A stretch of DNA of 64,000 nucleotides from Lolliginicoccus lacisalsi (GTDB taxonomy: Bacteria; Actinomycetota; Actinomycetes; Mycobacteriales; Mycobacteriaceae): the NCBI RefSeq assembly GCF_014841105.1, contig NZ_JACYWE010000001.1:255571-319570 (forward strand), written 5' to 3'. Both the position numbers and the translations under genes were made by a program. Below, one piece after another: positions 36,138 through 44,153 of this stretch. The first letter of the stretch is position 1, and every line of letters begins with the position of its first letter. The notes beneath the pieces are model-generated. The model worked only from the letters and a program-made list of their open reading frames with translations, searched no databases and was not told the origin of the DNA.

Positions 36138-37751
36138 ATGAATGCGTCGAAGGTTGCCGAGCTCGCTGATCTCGCACCAGGAGCACCGGCGTACGCGCTG
36201 GTCGCGAACGTTGATCTCGTGGTGATCCGCCACCCCGACGGTGACGATGTCTCGGTGATGCACGGGCGTTGCCAGCATCGCGGTGCGCTGCTGTCGGATG
36301 GCTCGGTGCGCGGCGGCCGGCTGGTGTGCGGGCTGCACGGCTCGACCTATGACGCCCGGACCGGGATCAACATTCACTTCAAGGGAGCGGACCTCGCTCG
36401 ATTCGCCAGCTGGATCGATGACGGCGCGGTGTGGGTGGACGAGGCCGAGGTCGCTGAGTGGGAGGCCCGCAACCCGCAGAAGTTCCGGCGCCACAGCTAC
36501 CAGGGCCTTTACGCCGACTTCAAGGGCACGCCCGATGAGCCCCGCAATGGGGCGATCCAGCAGCTCGCCGCGCACGGGCTGGAGCGCACCGGGCACCATG
36601 GCCAGGTCGAAGCCATGGGAGTTCCTGGCCACACGCTGCCCGCCTGGGATGACCTACAGGTCGTGACCGCGCAGCTCGCCATCGCTCCCCTGCTCGATGA
36701 CGCTCCCGTGGGCACGGAGGTGACCATAGGGCCAGCGGCGGCGAGGCCGTTGCGGCTCGGCATCCCGATCCTGGTGTCGGACATGAGCTTCGGAGCGCTG
36801 TCGGAGGAAGCGAAGACATCGATGGCGCGGGGCGCGGAGCACGCGGGCACGGGGATCTGCTCCGGCGAGGGCGGGATGCTGGCGGAGGAGCAGCAGGCCA
36901 ATGGCCGTTACTTGTACGAGCTCGCCTCGGGGCGCGTCGGGTACTCGATGGACAAGGTTGCCCGGTGCCAGGCGTTTCACTTCAAGCTCGGCCAGGCCGC
37001 GAAAACGGGTACGGGCGGGCACCTGCCCGGCCACAAGGTGAGTGGAAAGATCGCGGAGGTCCGGGGGCTCGCCGAGGGAGAGCCCGCAGTATCGCCCGCG
37101 CGGTTTCCCGACCTGACGACGATCGCGGACTTCCAGCAGGTCGCCAGCGAGGTGCGCCATGCCACCGGCGGCATCCCGATCGGGGTGAAGCTCTCGGCCC
37201 AGCACATCGAGCGCGATCTCGATGCGGCGGTCGAGATCGGCGTGGACTACGTCATCCTTGATGGCCGCGGCGGGGGCACGGGCGCGGCGCCGCTGCTGTT
37301 CCGCGACAATATCTCCGTCCCCACGATCCCGGCGCTGGCTCGTGCGCGCCGTCACCTCGACCGTATCGGCGCGGACGACGTCTCGCTGATCATCACTGGC
37401 GGACTGCGGACTCCCGCGGACTTCCTCAAGGCGCTCGCGCTCGGCGCGGACGCGGTGGCGATCGCGAACTCGGCGATGCAGGCGATCGGCTGCCTCGGCA
37501 TGCGCGCCTGCCACACCAACAATTGCCCGGTGGGCATCGCCACCCAGGATCCGCGCTTGCGGTCCCGGCTGCCGGTCGACGAGGCCGCGCAGCGCCTCGC
37601 CCGGTTCCTCGCCGCTTCGGTGGAGCTCATGCAGGTGATGGCACGTGCTTGCGGGCACGATCATCTCAGCAAGCTCGAGCCTGATGATCTTGTCGCGTGG
37701 AAGCGCGACATCGCCGATCTTGCCGGTGTCACCTACGGGGGCGCCGGATAA
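36138..37751 (+). CDS. Rieske [2Fe-2S] - glutamate synthase (FMN) domain fusion protein
   Basis: A 537-residue fusion. Residues 1-110 form a Rieske ferredoxin domain with ligand pairs CQHRG (near 46) and CGLHGSTYD (near 65). Residues from about 190 form the FMN-binding glutamate synthase central barrel: IPILVSDMSFGALSEEAKTS, CSGEGGMLAEEQ, GVKLSAQHIERDLDAAVEIG, DGRGGGTGAAPLLFRDN, and the iron-sulfur cysteine stretch CHTNNCPVGIATQ. There is no amidotransferase domain, so it is not a full GltB. Related archaeal-type GltS-like proteins are redox enzymes of unclear substrate. ATG 36138 is preceded by GGGAAGG with 8-nt spacing; GTG 36129 is less well placed. Probably electrons pass from the Rieske cluster to FMN. 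Confidence 0.9.
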   Translation: MNASKVAELADLAPGAPAYALVANVDLVVIRHPDGDDVSVMHGRCQHRGALLSDGSVRGGRLVCGLHGSTYDARTGINIHFKGADLARFASWIDDGAVWVDEAEVAEWEARNPQKFRRHSYQGLYADFKGTPDEPRNGAIQQLAAHGLERTGHHGQVEAMGVPGHTLPAWDDLQVVTAQLAIAPLLDDAPVGTEVTIGPAAARPLRLGIPILVSDMSFGALSEEAKTSMARGAEHAGTGICSGEGGMLAEEQQANGRYLYELASGRVGYSMDKVARCQAFHFKLGQAAKTGTGGHLPGHKVSGKIAEVRGLAEGEPAVSPARFPDLTTIADFQQVASEVRHATGGIPIGVKLSAQHIERDLDAAVEIGVDYVILDGRGGGTGAAPLLFRDNISVPTIPALARARRHLDRIGADDVSLIITGGLRTPADFLKALALGADAVAIANSAMQAIGCLGMRACHTNNCPVGIATQDPRLRSRLPVDEAAQRLARFLAASVELMQVMARACGHDHLSKLEPDDLVAWKRDIADLAGVTYGGAG

Positions 37752-37916
37752 TCCACGAGGTGCCGGATAATGCCGCATAAAGGACATCCATGGGGGAACT
37801 TTTCGCGGGTCCGCGGCAACCTAGGGGCAGAGGCAGATCGCGTCAGCTAGCTCCACCCACGGGGCGAACGGTCCGCCCGAGGGCCACGAGCCCGCCCCGC
37901 CCCAGGAAGGAACCCC

Positions 37917-38057
37917 ATGGCCCCCACCAGCGATCCGCTCGCCGAGCGCCTCGGCATCGATACCGCACCGATCCCCGAGCTGGCCGACGCCGCGTGGTCG
38001 CGGATGCTCCAGCTCGCCACCTGCGGCCAGGATTCGGATCCCGCCACCGGAATGTGA
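37917..38057 (+). CDS. Small protein, 46 residues
   Basis: MAPTSDPLAERLGIDTAPIP starts a 46-residue ORF that ends at TGA 38055-38057. It has a strong ribosome site (AGGAAGGAA, 37904-37912) at good spacing. The middle is an amphipathic helix (ELADAAWSRMLQLATC) with one Cys. It sits in a 427-bp gap between the Rieske fusion and the ECF sigma gene, both on the same strand. Without an anti-sigma gene in view it could be a small modulator of the sigma factor, but that is speculation. Confidence 0.5.
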   Translation: MAPTSDPLAERLGIDTAPIPELADAAWSRMLQLATCGQDSDPATGM

Positions 38058-38077
38058 GATAGAGCACTTCGTACGAG

Positions 38078-38097
38078 TGTGACATTTCGCGGTCACA
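38078..38097. promoter_or_regulatory. Palindrome upstream of ECF sigma gene
   Basis: TGTGAC (38078-38083) and GTCACA (38092-38097) are perfect inverted arms with an 8-nt spacer. The spacing is two bases longer than a CRP/GlxR box, so another dimeric regulator is more likely. It lies about 80 bp before the sigma gene. Confidence 0.35.
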
Positions 38098-38178
38098 GGG
38101 CGATTAAACCCCTGCACCGGGGGGTGCAGCCACGGCCAGGCAGCAGCCTGGTGACTCGAACGCATCCTGGGGGGGATC

Positions 38179-38718
38179 GTGACAGACAGGGAACTGATCG
38201 ACCGTGCGCGCCGGGGGGACCAGCGCGCGTTCGCCGAGCTAGTCAGCCAGTACCGGAGCAGGCTGTGGTCGGTCTGCTATCGCATCACCAACGATCGCCA
38301 AGACGCCGAGGACGCCCTGCAGAACGCACTGACCGCGGCCTGGCAGAACCTGCACAAGTACCGGGGCGAAGCGTCCTTCGGGACCTGGGCGTATGTGATC
38401 GCCGCCAACTCGTCGAAGATGATCGTGCGCGCCCGCCGGGACCTCGCCATCGACCTGCACTCGCTCGACCTCGCTGACGAGCAGGCTGATCATGCCGAGC
38501 GGACCGCCGACAGGGACGCGATCAACGCGGCTCTCGCCACGCTCTCCGATGACTTCCGGGCCGTGCTGGTGCTGCGCGAGTACACCGCGATGCCCTACAA
38601 CGAGCTCGCCGCGCACCTGGGGATCCCTGTGCAAACGGTGCGCTCCCGGCTGAGCCGGGCCCGTGCCCAGCTCGCCCGGGCGCTCGCGCAGACCTACGAG
38701 CTCGCCGGTGCCGCCTAG
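38179..38718 (+). CDS. ECF-type RNA polymerase sigma factor
   Basis: A 179-residue sigma factor with region 2 at about 10-80 (AFAELVSQYRSRLWSVCYRIT; DAEDALQNALTAAWQNLHKYRGEASFGTWAYVIAAN) and region 4 at about 115-170 (LATLSDDFRAVLVLREYTAMPYNELAAHLGIP followed by VQTVRSRLSRARAQL). There is no C-terminal extension, so it is a compact ECF factor. GTG 38179 has a GGGGGGA ribosome site. No anti-sigma gene follows; a hairpin terminator does. Regulation may depend on the small protein upstream or on transcriptional control. Confidence 0.93.
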   Translation: MTDRELIDRARRGDQRAFAELVSQYRSRLWSVCYRITNDRQDAEDALQNALTAAWQNLHKYRGEASFGTWAYVIAANSSKMIVRARRDLAIDLHSLDLADEQADHAERTADRDAINAALATLSDDFRAVLVLREYTAMPYNELAAHLGIPVQTVRSRLSRARAQLARALAQTYELAGAA

Positions 38719-38732
38719 CCCGGCACGCGGTC

Positions 38733-38779
38733 CGCAGTGGAAGATTTTCCCGGCCTGGGCGGGAAAAGTCTCCACTGCG
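38733..38779 (+). terminator. Stem-loop terminator after sigma gene
   Basis: CGCAGTGGA (38733-38741) pairs with TCCACTGCG (38771-38779), and TTTTCCC (38745-38751) with GGGAAAA (38761-38767). This is a long stem with a short internal mismatch 15 nt after the sigma stop. It shows a similar design to, but different sequence from, the two 61-nt palindrome families. Confidence 0.6.
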
Positions 38780-38885
38780 CGGTGATGCGCCAGCGCGCTT
38801 TCACGCCAGCGCGCATTCAGGCCAGCGCGCGTGCATGTCCACCCCGATGGCGCGCGCGGCACCCCGATCGGGCATGCTGGCAGGC

Positions 38886-39287
38886 ATGACCGCTGAGCCC
38901 AGTAACGCAGTCCCTTCTCCTCGAGGCCGCGCTGCGGCATTACGGCTCGCGGTGCTGCTCGCTGGCGCCGGCGTGGTGCATTTCGTGGCTCCGCAGTTCT
39001 TCGATCGGATCGTGCCGCGCTTCCTCCCCGGCGAGCCGCGCTTGTACACGCAGGCCTCCGGGGTGGCGGAGCTGGGCATAGCGGGCCTGCTGGCGGTACC
39101 GCGGTCGCAGCGAATCGGAGCGACCCTCGCCGCGCTGCTGTTCGTGGCGGTGTTCCCGGCGAACGTGCAGATGACGGTCGACTGGTTGCGGTCGAGCCGG
39201 TTGTCGCCGTGGATGAAGGCGGGCGCGATCGCCCGGCTGCCGTTGCAGGTCCCTCTGGTCACCGAGGCGTTGAAGGCACGCGCATAG
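38886..39287 (+). CDS. DoxX-like small membrane protein
   Basis: A 133-residue protein with about three or four membrane helices (AALRLAVLLAGAGVVHFVAP; LGIAGLLAVP; ATLAALLFVAVFPANVQM). HFVAPQFFDRIVPRFLPGEPRLYTQASGVAELG matches the DoxX-like pattern, and VAVFPANVQM parallels VAIFPGNISQF in the protein at 26949-27413. ATG 38886. Function unknown; redox or membrane stress association is only by family. Confidence 0.72.
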   Translation: MTAEPSNAVPSPRGRAAALRLAVLLAGAGVVHFVAPQFFDRIVPRFLPGEPRLYTQASGVAELGIAGLLAVPRSQRIGATLAALLFVAVFPANVQMTVDWLRSSRLSPWMKAGAIARLPLQVPLVTEALKARA

Positions 39288-39620
39288 ACCCTGGCCGAGG
39301 CCGCCTCTCGTTACCGTTCAAGGGCCTTGGGCGAAAATGCGACCATAGTCACATCGCCGGTCCGGGCGGGCTGGCCCGACATGCGGTTTGCGCTGGAAAA
39401 AGCTCGCCGATCGCGCCGCGAATGGCGCGGTGGCCGGCTGGGCGAGCGGCGCTGCGGGGGTTGACAGGACTGACCGCGCACGAGCTCCAGTGAAATCGCA
39501 GTTCATAGCAGCAAACCCTGGATCCCGCCCGCTAGCTGCCGCTTGCAGGAGCAAGCAGTGTGGCCAATGACACAGCAGGCCGCGCAAAAGCCCAGCTCTA
39601 GACGCTGCCGTGTCCATTTC

Positions 39621-39637
39621 GTAATCTTCTTGTGACC
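39621..39637. promoter_or_regulatory. Candidate MtrA box before the NlpC/P60 gene
   Basis: GTAATC and GTGACC are direct half-sites separated by 5 bp (39621-39626 and 39632-39637). This is the layout of actinobacterial MtrA sites, which sit upstream of cell-wall hydrolase genes such as rpfB and ripA. Binding is inferred from pattern and target. The 333 bp before it (39288-39620) show no gene or clear element. Confidence 0.45.
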
Positions 39638-39770
39638 GAACGGAGCGGCGGTCACCCGATCACCACACGGGACAGATCAGTCGCCGACCATCCAAAGACA
39701 ACGGGTGCCAGATTCACTGCCCGTTGCCCGTGCCTGGCCGCGGCAATCCAACCCCAAGGAGATTCACCTC
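39638..39770 (+). other. Possible structured 5' leader of the NlpC/P60 gene
   Basis: GTGACCG (39632-39638) pairs with CGGTCAC (39649-39655), CCCG with CGGG around 39655-39671, and AACGGG (39700-39705) with CCCGTT (39720-39725). Alternative pairings with GCCCGTGCC downstream are possible. c-di-AMP (ydaO) riboswitches control similar genes in actinobacteria, but the conserved ydaO core was not recognised, so no riboswitch class is assigned. Confidence 0.3.
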
Positions 39771-40325
39771 ATGGCTTCCACCACCCTGAAGCGTTCCGCA
39801 CGTACCGCCATCGTCGCCGGAATGCTCTCCGCCACGGCGGTCGTCCCCGCGATGCAAGCGGCGGCCGACACGATCACGGTGCCCGGGATCGGCGCCATCG
39901 AGGTCCCCGCTACCGCCGGACCCGCCATCGATATCGCCGCCCCCGCGGGCAACATCACCGACATCGCGGCCCCCGCCGTCTCGCAGGGCCAGGCCGTCGC
40001 CGACGCCGCCCTCACCAAGGTCGGCTCGCCCTACGTGTATGGCGCCTCCGGCCCGAACGCCTTCGACTGCTCCGGGCTCGTCCAGTGGGCCCACGGCCAG
40101 GTTGGCAAGCAGGTCCCCCGCACCAGCCAGAGCCAGGCCGCGGGCGGCGCTCCCGTCAGCATCAACAACCTGCAGGCCGGCGACGTCGTCCTCATGTACG
40201 GCGGCGCATCGCACGCCGGGATCTACATCGGCAACGGGCAGGTCGTCCACGCGCTCAACTCGTCCTCGCCCGTGAAGGTCGACAACCTCGCGGACTTCCC
40301 GTTCCACAGCGCGCGCCGCTACTGA
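39771..40325 (+). CDS. Secreted NlpC/P60 peptidoglycan endopeptidase
   Basis: A 184-residue exported hydrolase. The signal peptide (MASTTLKRSARTAIVAGMLS) is cut near AMQAAADT. An Ala/Pro/Ile-rich linker is followed by the NlpC/P60 domain from about 80: YVYGASGPNAFDCSGLVQWA (catalytic Cys), VPRTSQSQ, AGDVVLMYGGASHAGIYIGNGQVVHAL (catalytic His and its partner). It probably cleaves stem-peptide bonds (gamma-D-Glu to diamino acid) during cell separation, like RipA-family proteins. ATG 39771 with an AAGGAG ribosome site; a candidate MtrA box and long leader lie upstream and a strong terminator downstream. Confidence 0.94.
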   Translation: MASTTLKRSARTAIVAGMLSATAVVPAMQAAADTITVPGIGAIEVPATAGPAIDIAAPAGNITDIAAPAVSQGQAVADAALTKVGSPYVYGASGPNAFDCSGLVQWAHGQVGKQVPRTSQSQAAGGAPVSINNLQAGDVVLMYGGASHAGIYIGNGQVVHALNSSSPVKVDNLADFPFHSARRY

Positions 40326-40354
40326 GCAGCACCTCCACCAGCCTGACCTGAGCA

Positions 40355-40386
40355 GAAGAGCCCGGACAATGATGTCCGGGCTCTTC
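40355..40386. terminator. Strong bidirectional terminator hairpin
   Basis: GAAGAGCCCGGACA (40355-40368) and TGTCCGGGCTCTTC (40373-40386) form a perfect 14-bp stem with an ATGA tetraloop. It is placed between the convergent NlpC/P60 and unknown genes. Confidence 0.88.
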
Positions 40387-40398
40387 CTCGTGCGCGGG

Positions 40399-41583
40399 CT
40401 ATCCCTCGTCGGCATCCGGCCCGGCGTCCTTGCGCCGCCAGCGCAGGAAGCCCCGCAAGCGCCCGGGCGAGGCGGTGACGAGCTCGGCGGTATTGCGCAC
40501 CGAATCCTGCGCCGCATCCACCGCCGCATTGATCGCTGTGGTCACTACGGTTCCGGTGATGACGCTGCGAACGGCCAGCGTCGCCGCCGGGCGAGCGCTC
40601 GCCTGCACCACATCGACCACGGCGCGGGTGATCGCCGCGTGCAGGATGCGCTCCGCGTCGTCGGCATTGCCACCTTCCCAGGTCACGATGTCGCGCGTCG
40701 CGCTCACCGCCGCTCCGGTCAACGCGACCGGGGTGTTCACGATCACCTCGCCCAGCAGCGTCTTGATGATCTCGCCGCGCGCTTGCTCCGCCGCGGCCCG
40801 CACCACGGGCCCCACCACTCCCGCGGCCGCGCCCCGGGCCGCGAGCTGCACCGCCTTGATCACGAACTTCTGCGCCGTCCCCGACAAGGGGTTGTTGAAC
40901 GCCAGGTTCACCGCGCGCGCCATCACGGCATCGTCAGCGTCCGTCGGGGTGAGGCTGGAGAGAGTGCCAGCGCCCTGCAGGATGGTGCTGCGCACGACAT
41001 CGACCGCGGTATCCACCGAGAGCTCGATCAGCATCGGGATCGCCACATCGACCGTCGCATCGAGGGCGGCATCGACCACTACGCTCAGCGCCGCGCTGGT
41101 CGTATCGTTGACCAGCGCCGCCCCCAGCGTTTCCTTCGCTGCGGTCTCGAGCCGCCGCGTCACGGGTGACGACGCGGCCAGCGACCCCACGTTGCCCACG
41201 GCCCAGCCAATGGGGCTCGCCGATGCGAGCCAGGCGACCTTCGTTCCAGCCCTGCCCACCGGGCTCGCGACCGTGATCGCCGAGGCCCGCAGCGCGGGCG
41301 CCAGCACGGGGCTATCGATGACCATCCCGGCGACTTCCTCGGCGACCTTGCCGACGGAGTCGCCGACCGCCGCCGCTGCAGCGTTCTCCGCCGCCGCCCG
41401 GGTCTTGCCGAGCGCGCTCGTGATGGCGCTGTTGATCGCCTCGCTGCCGGCCCCGAGCATCGACGTTGCCGCTATGAGCGGCTGCTTCCGCTCGATATCC
41501 GGATTCTCCAGCGCCTGCTTGGCCGCCTCGGCCGCGAGCTGCTCCGGGGTTGCCTTGCGCCGCCACCGCTCCGACACGTTCAC
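40399..41583 (-). CDS. Ala/Val-rich helical protein of unknown function
   Basis: A 394-residue protein with very high Ala, Val, Thr and Ser, no Cys, a basic N-terminus (NVSERWRRKATPEQ) and a basic C-terminus (RLRGFLRWRRKDAGPDADEG). Between them are many amphipathic helical segments of similar character (for example LSVVVDAALDATVDVAIPML and AVVDVVQASARPAATLAVRS) without a clear single transmembrane helix. The look is that of a membrane- or lipid-surface-associated protein, but no family was recognised. GTG 41583 is chosen: GGAGG is 7 nt upstream. It lies divergent from the KAS III gene and convergent with NlpC/P60. Confidence 0.75.
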   Translation of the reverse strand: MNVSERWRRKATPEQLAAEAAKQALENPDIERKQPLIAATSMLGAGSEAINSAITSALGKTRAAAENAAAAAVGDSVGKVAEEVAGMVIDSPVLAPALRASAITVASPVGRAGTKVAWLASASPIGWAVGNVGSLAASSPVTRRLETAAKETLGAALVNDTTSAALSVVVDAALDATVDVAIPMLIELSVDTAVDVVRSTILQGAGTLSSLTPTDADDAVMARAVNLAFNNPLSGTAQKFVIKAVQLAARGAAAGVVGPVVRAAAEQARGEIIKTLLGEVIVNTPVALTGAAVSATRDIVTWEGGNADDAERILHAAITRAVVDVVQASARPAATLAVRSVITGTVVTTAINAAVDAAQDSVRNTAELVTASPGRLRGFLRWRRKDAGPDADEG

Positions 41584-41746
41584 CACACGACCTCCGATGC
41601 GTGTTGCCGCCGACACCGCATCATAGGCACGGCACGCGCGCCGGGCCGGCCCGAACGGCGGGACCGGCGCTCGCTCGCGAGCATTCGCTCTCCCGCTGGA
41701 ATTCGGTACCACGGGAGTGATGGGGGCTATATGCCGCGACCAAGTG

Positions 41747-41771
41747 TTGTGGATAGGCTGTTGCGGATAGG
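41747..41771 (+). promoter_or_regulatory. Direct repeat in the KAS III gene promoter region
   Basis: TTGTGGATAGG (41747-41757) and TTGCGGATAGG (41761-41771) repeat with a 14-bp period 44-68 bp upstream of the GTG at 41815. A TAGGTT at 41768-41773 could be the -10. This may be a tandem operator or overlapping promoters. Confidence 0.35.
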
Positions 41772-41814
41772 TTTAGTGCCACGAGCGTGGCATCACGGCA
41801 AAGGAGCCGAACAA

Positions 41815-42873
41815 GTGGTCAGCATTGCATCGAGGACCGGACACCAGAACGTCGCCATGCTCGGCATCGGCGCGTACCGGCCCAGGCGGTTGGTGAGCAA
41901 CGACGAGGTGTGCGAGGTCCTTGATTCCTCGGACGAGTGGATCTACGACCGCAGCGGCATCCGGAACCGTCGTTGGGTGAGCGATGACGAGGATGGCAAG
42001 TTCCTGTCGATCACGGCGGCGGAGCGGGCGATCGCCAATAGTGGCGTGGAGCGGTCCGAGATCGGTGCGCTCATCCTCGCGACCAGCACCTGGCCCAACC
42101 AGGTGCCCCACGGTGCTCCCGAGGTCGCCTACGAGCTCGGCCTCAACGGGATCGCCGCGTTCGACCTTACCGCCGGATGCAGCGGCTTCGGCTACGGCCT
42201 CGCGATCGCCGCGGACCTGATCCGCGCGGGAACCTCGAAGTATGTCGTGGTCATCGGCATGGAGACCATGTCCAAGGGCCTAGACCTCACTGATCGCAGC
42301 ACTGGCTTCATCTTCGGCGACGGCGCCGGGGCGGTCGTGGTGGGGCCCAGCGAGGAGAACGGCGTCTCCCCCACGGTGTGGGGCAGCGATGGCGAGAACT
42401 CGTCGGCGATCTCGCAGAACTACGCGCTCGACGAGTACATGGATCGTGCCAACAACCTGCAGGGCACTGATCCTGCCGTGGAGCAGGTCGGACGAATGAC
42501 GATCAACATGGAGGGCCCGCGCGTCTTCCGCTGGGCAGCGATCACCTTGCCCAAGGCGCTATCGCGCACCCTCGAGGAGTCGGGCATGTCCGCCGACGAC
42601 ATCGATGTGTTCATCCCGCACCAGGCCAATTCTCGCATCAACGACCTGATGAAGAAGAACCTCGGGCTGCGCGACGACGTTCCCGTTGCCAACGACATCG
42701 AGAACACGGGCAACACCTCCGCGGCCTCGATCCCGCTGGCGATCGAGGAGATGCTCGTCACGGGCAAGGCCAAGGGCGGCCAGATCGCCCTGCTCCTTGG
42801 GTTCGGCGCGGGGCTGTCCTACGCGGGGCAGGTTGTCACGCTGCCGCCGGCGCCGAGGATCCCGAGTTTCTAG
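41815..42873 (+). CDS. 3-oxoacyl-ACP synthase III (KAS III/FabH-like)
   Basis: A 352-residue thiolase-fold enzyme with FabH features: VLDSSDEWIYDRSGIRNRRW, active-site Cys in LTAGCSGFGYGLAIA, His in FIPHQANSRINDLM, and Asn in ENTGNTSAASIP. FabH enzymes start type II fatty-acid or FAS-II mycolate elongation by condensing acyl-CoA with malonyl-ACP. No other FAS-II gene is adjacent, so it may instead start a specialised chain; a link with the polyketide operon is not shown. GTG 41815 with an AAGGAG ribosome site. Its stop overlaps the stop of the PrsW-like gene tail to tail. Confidence 0.9.
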   Translation: MVSIASRTGHQNVAMLGIGAYRPRRLVSNDEVCEVLDSSDEWIYDRSGIRNRRWVSDDEDGKFLSITAAERAIANSGVERSEIGALILATSTWPNQVPHGAPEVAYELGLNGIAAFDLTAGCSGFGYGLAIAADLIRAGTSKYVVVIGMETMSKGLDLTDRSTGFIFGDGAGAVVVGPSEENGVSPTVWGSDGENSSAISQNYALDEYMDRANNLQGTDPAVEQVGRMTINMEGPRVFRWAAITLPKALSRTLEESGMSADDIDVFIPHQANSRINDLMKKNLGLRDDVPVANDIENTGNTSAASIPLAIEEMLVTGKAKGGQIALLLGFGAGLSYAGQVVTLPPAPRIPSF

Positions 42874-44072
42874 CGGTAGTACGGGTTGCCCTGGGCGACG
42901 GAAGCGGCGGCAGTCAGCAGCGCGGTGGGCTGGTTGATCACGCGGGCGCGGGCCGCGCGAAGGCCGTGGACGAGCTCGGGCTCGTAGCGGGCCCGGTAGG
43001 CACCGATGGCGCCGCGCTCGATGCGGTCGTAGAGGATGGCGAGCTCGGTCACCACAGCGTGATACTCGCGGACAGCATCGGCAGCCTCGCGGCCGTGGCG
43101 CTGCCGCACTGCCGCGCGCCAGTTCTGGCGCCCGACGAGGCACGCGAGGTGGGGCGTCTCGTCGGGCGTGATGAGGTTGGCCGCGACCATCGCGGGAAGC
43201 TGCTGGGCAACGACGCGCTGCAGGCGGCGGCGCTGCCAGATCACCAGCACGATGGTGGCGACGAGCGCGGGCAGCATGATGAAGATGTAGACGAGCATGA
43301 ATCCGTAGCCGCCGAGCAGCAGGGTGGAGCCGTTCCACAGGGCGTGCAGCAGCATCGCGGCGAGCAATCCAATGACGGGAGCGGCGTACTTGACCTCGCT
43401 GCGGGCGCTCTGCACCGCCAGCCCCAGTCCGATGCCCAGCATGATGGTGAACAGCGGGTGCGCGAACGGGCTGATCACGCAGCGCAGCACAAAGGTCAGG
43501 ATGCCACCTTCGATCCCTTCGGTGCTGAGCGCTCCGGAGAGGTAGAAGATGTTCTCGGTGAATGCGAATCCGACACCGACCAGACCCGCATACACGATGC
43601 CGTCGACGATGCCGTCGATCTCGCGGCGCCGGAAGGTGAATAGCCACACCAGGAACAGGCCCTTGCAGATCTCCTCGGTGATGGGCGCGGTGACGGCAAG
43701 GCTGAACGCGTAGGCGCCGAGATCACTGAGGATCGCCGCCCAGGTGATGCTAAGGACCGTGCCGGAGACAAGGGCGATGAGCACGGCCATGCTCGAGCCC
43801 CACATGAACGCGGCGAGCAGCATGCGGCCGGGCTCGGGCTCCCATCGGTCCACCCAGAGGAACAGCGCGGCGAGCGGGATGACCGGCACGAACGCGAGGA
43901 TCGCGGAGCCCAGGCTGGCCGCACCACCGGCTTGAAGCATGGTGAGCCCGAGGAGCAGCATGGCGATGATCGTCATGATGACAATCACGGCGATGGGGAC
44001 CAGCGCACGCCTGTTGTGCTCGACGGCCCACGGCAGGTGCGGCCCGGGCCCTGGCGCTTGTGGTGTTGTCAT
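42870..44072 (-). CDS. PrsW-family intramembrane metalloprotease
   Basis: A 400-residue protein with about eight membrane helices in the first 280 residues and a soluble basic C-terminal region. PrsW signature motifs are present: VDRWEPEPGRMLLAAF, APITEEICKGLFLVWLF (catalytic EExxK), FAFTENIFYLSGAL (FxxxEN), and HPLFTIMLGIGLG and LLHALWNGS (His ligands). In Bacillus PrsW cleaves an anti-sigma factor; actinobacterial homologues are uncharacterised. ATG 44072. The C-terminal helical domain (from about 290) is an addition beyond the core family. Confidence 0.88.
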   Translation of the reverse strand: MTTPQAPGPGPHLPWAVEHNRRALVPIAVIVIMTIIAMLLLGLTMLQAGGAASLGSAILAFVPVIPLAALFLWVDRWEPEPGRMLLAAFMWGSSMAVLIALVSGTVLSITWAAILSDLGAYAFSLAVTAPITEEICKGLFLVWLFTFRRREIDGIVDGIVYAGLVGVGFAFTENIFYLSGALSTEGIEGGILTFVLRCVISPFAHPLFTIMLGIGLGLAVQSARSEVKYAAPVIGLLAAMLLHALWNGSTLLLGGYGFMLVYIFIMLPALVATIVLVIWQRRRLQRVVAQQLPAMVAANLITPDETPHLACLVGRQNWRAAVRQRHGREAADAVREYHAVVTELAILYDRIERGAIGAYRARYEPELVHGLRAARARVINQPTALLTAAASVAQGNPYYR

Positions 44073-44153
44073 CGTTCCCCCATCGTGTCGGCGGCGCGTT
44101 CGCCAGCGCGGATCAGGCTTCCTGATGCTATCGCTACAGCTAGGCTGGCTCCC

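Noticed and set aside
38078..38097. GlxR/CRP box upstream of the sigma gene
   Set aside because: The spacer is 8 bp between six-base arms, which gives TGTGA-N10-TCACA rather than N6; recorded only as a palindrome.
39638..39770. c-di-AMP (ydaO) riboswitch before the NlpC/P60 gene
   Set aside because: Context fits, but the conserved core could not be recognised by eye, so only an unclassified leader is reported.
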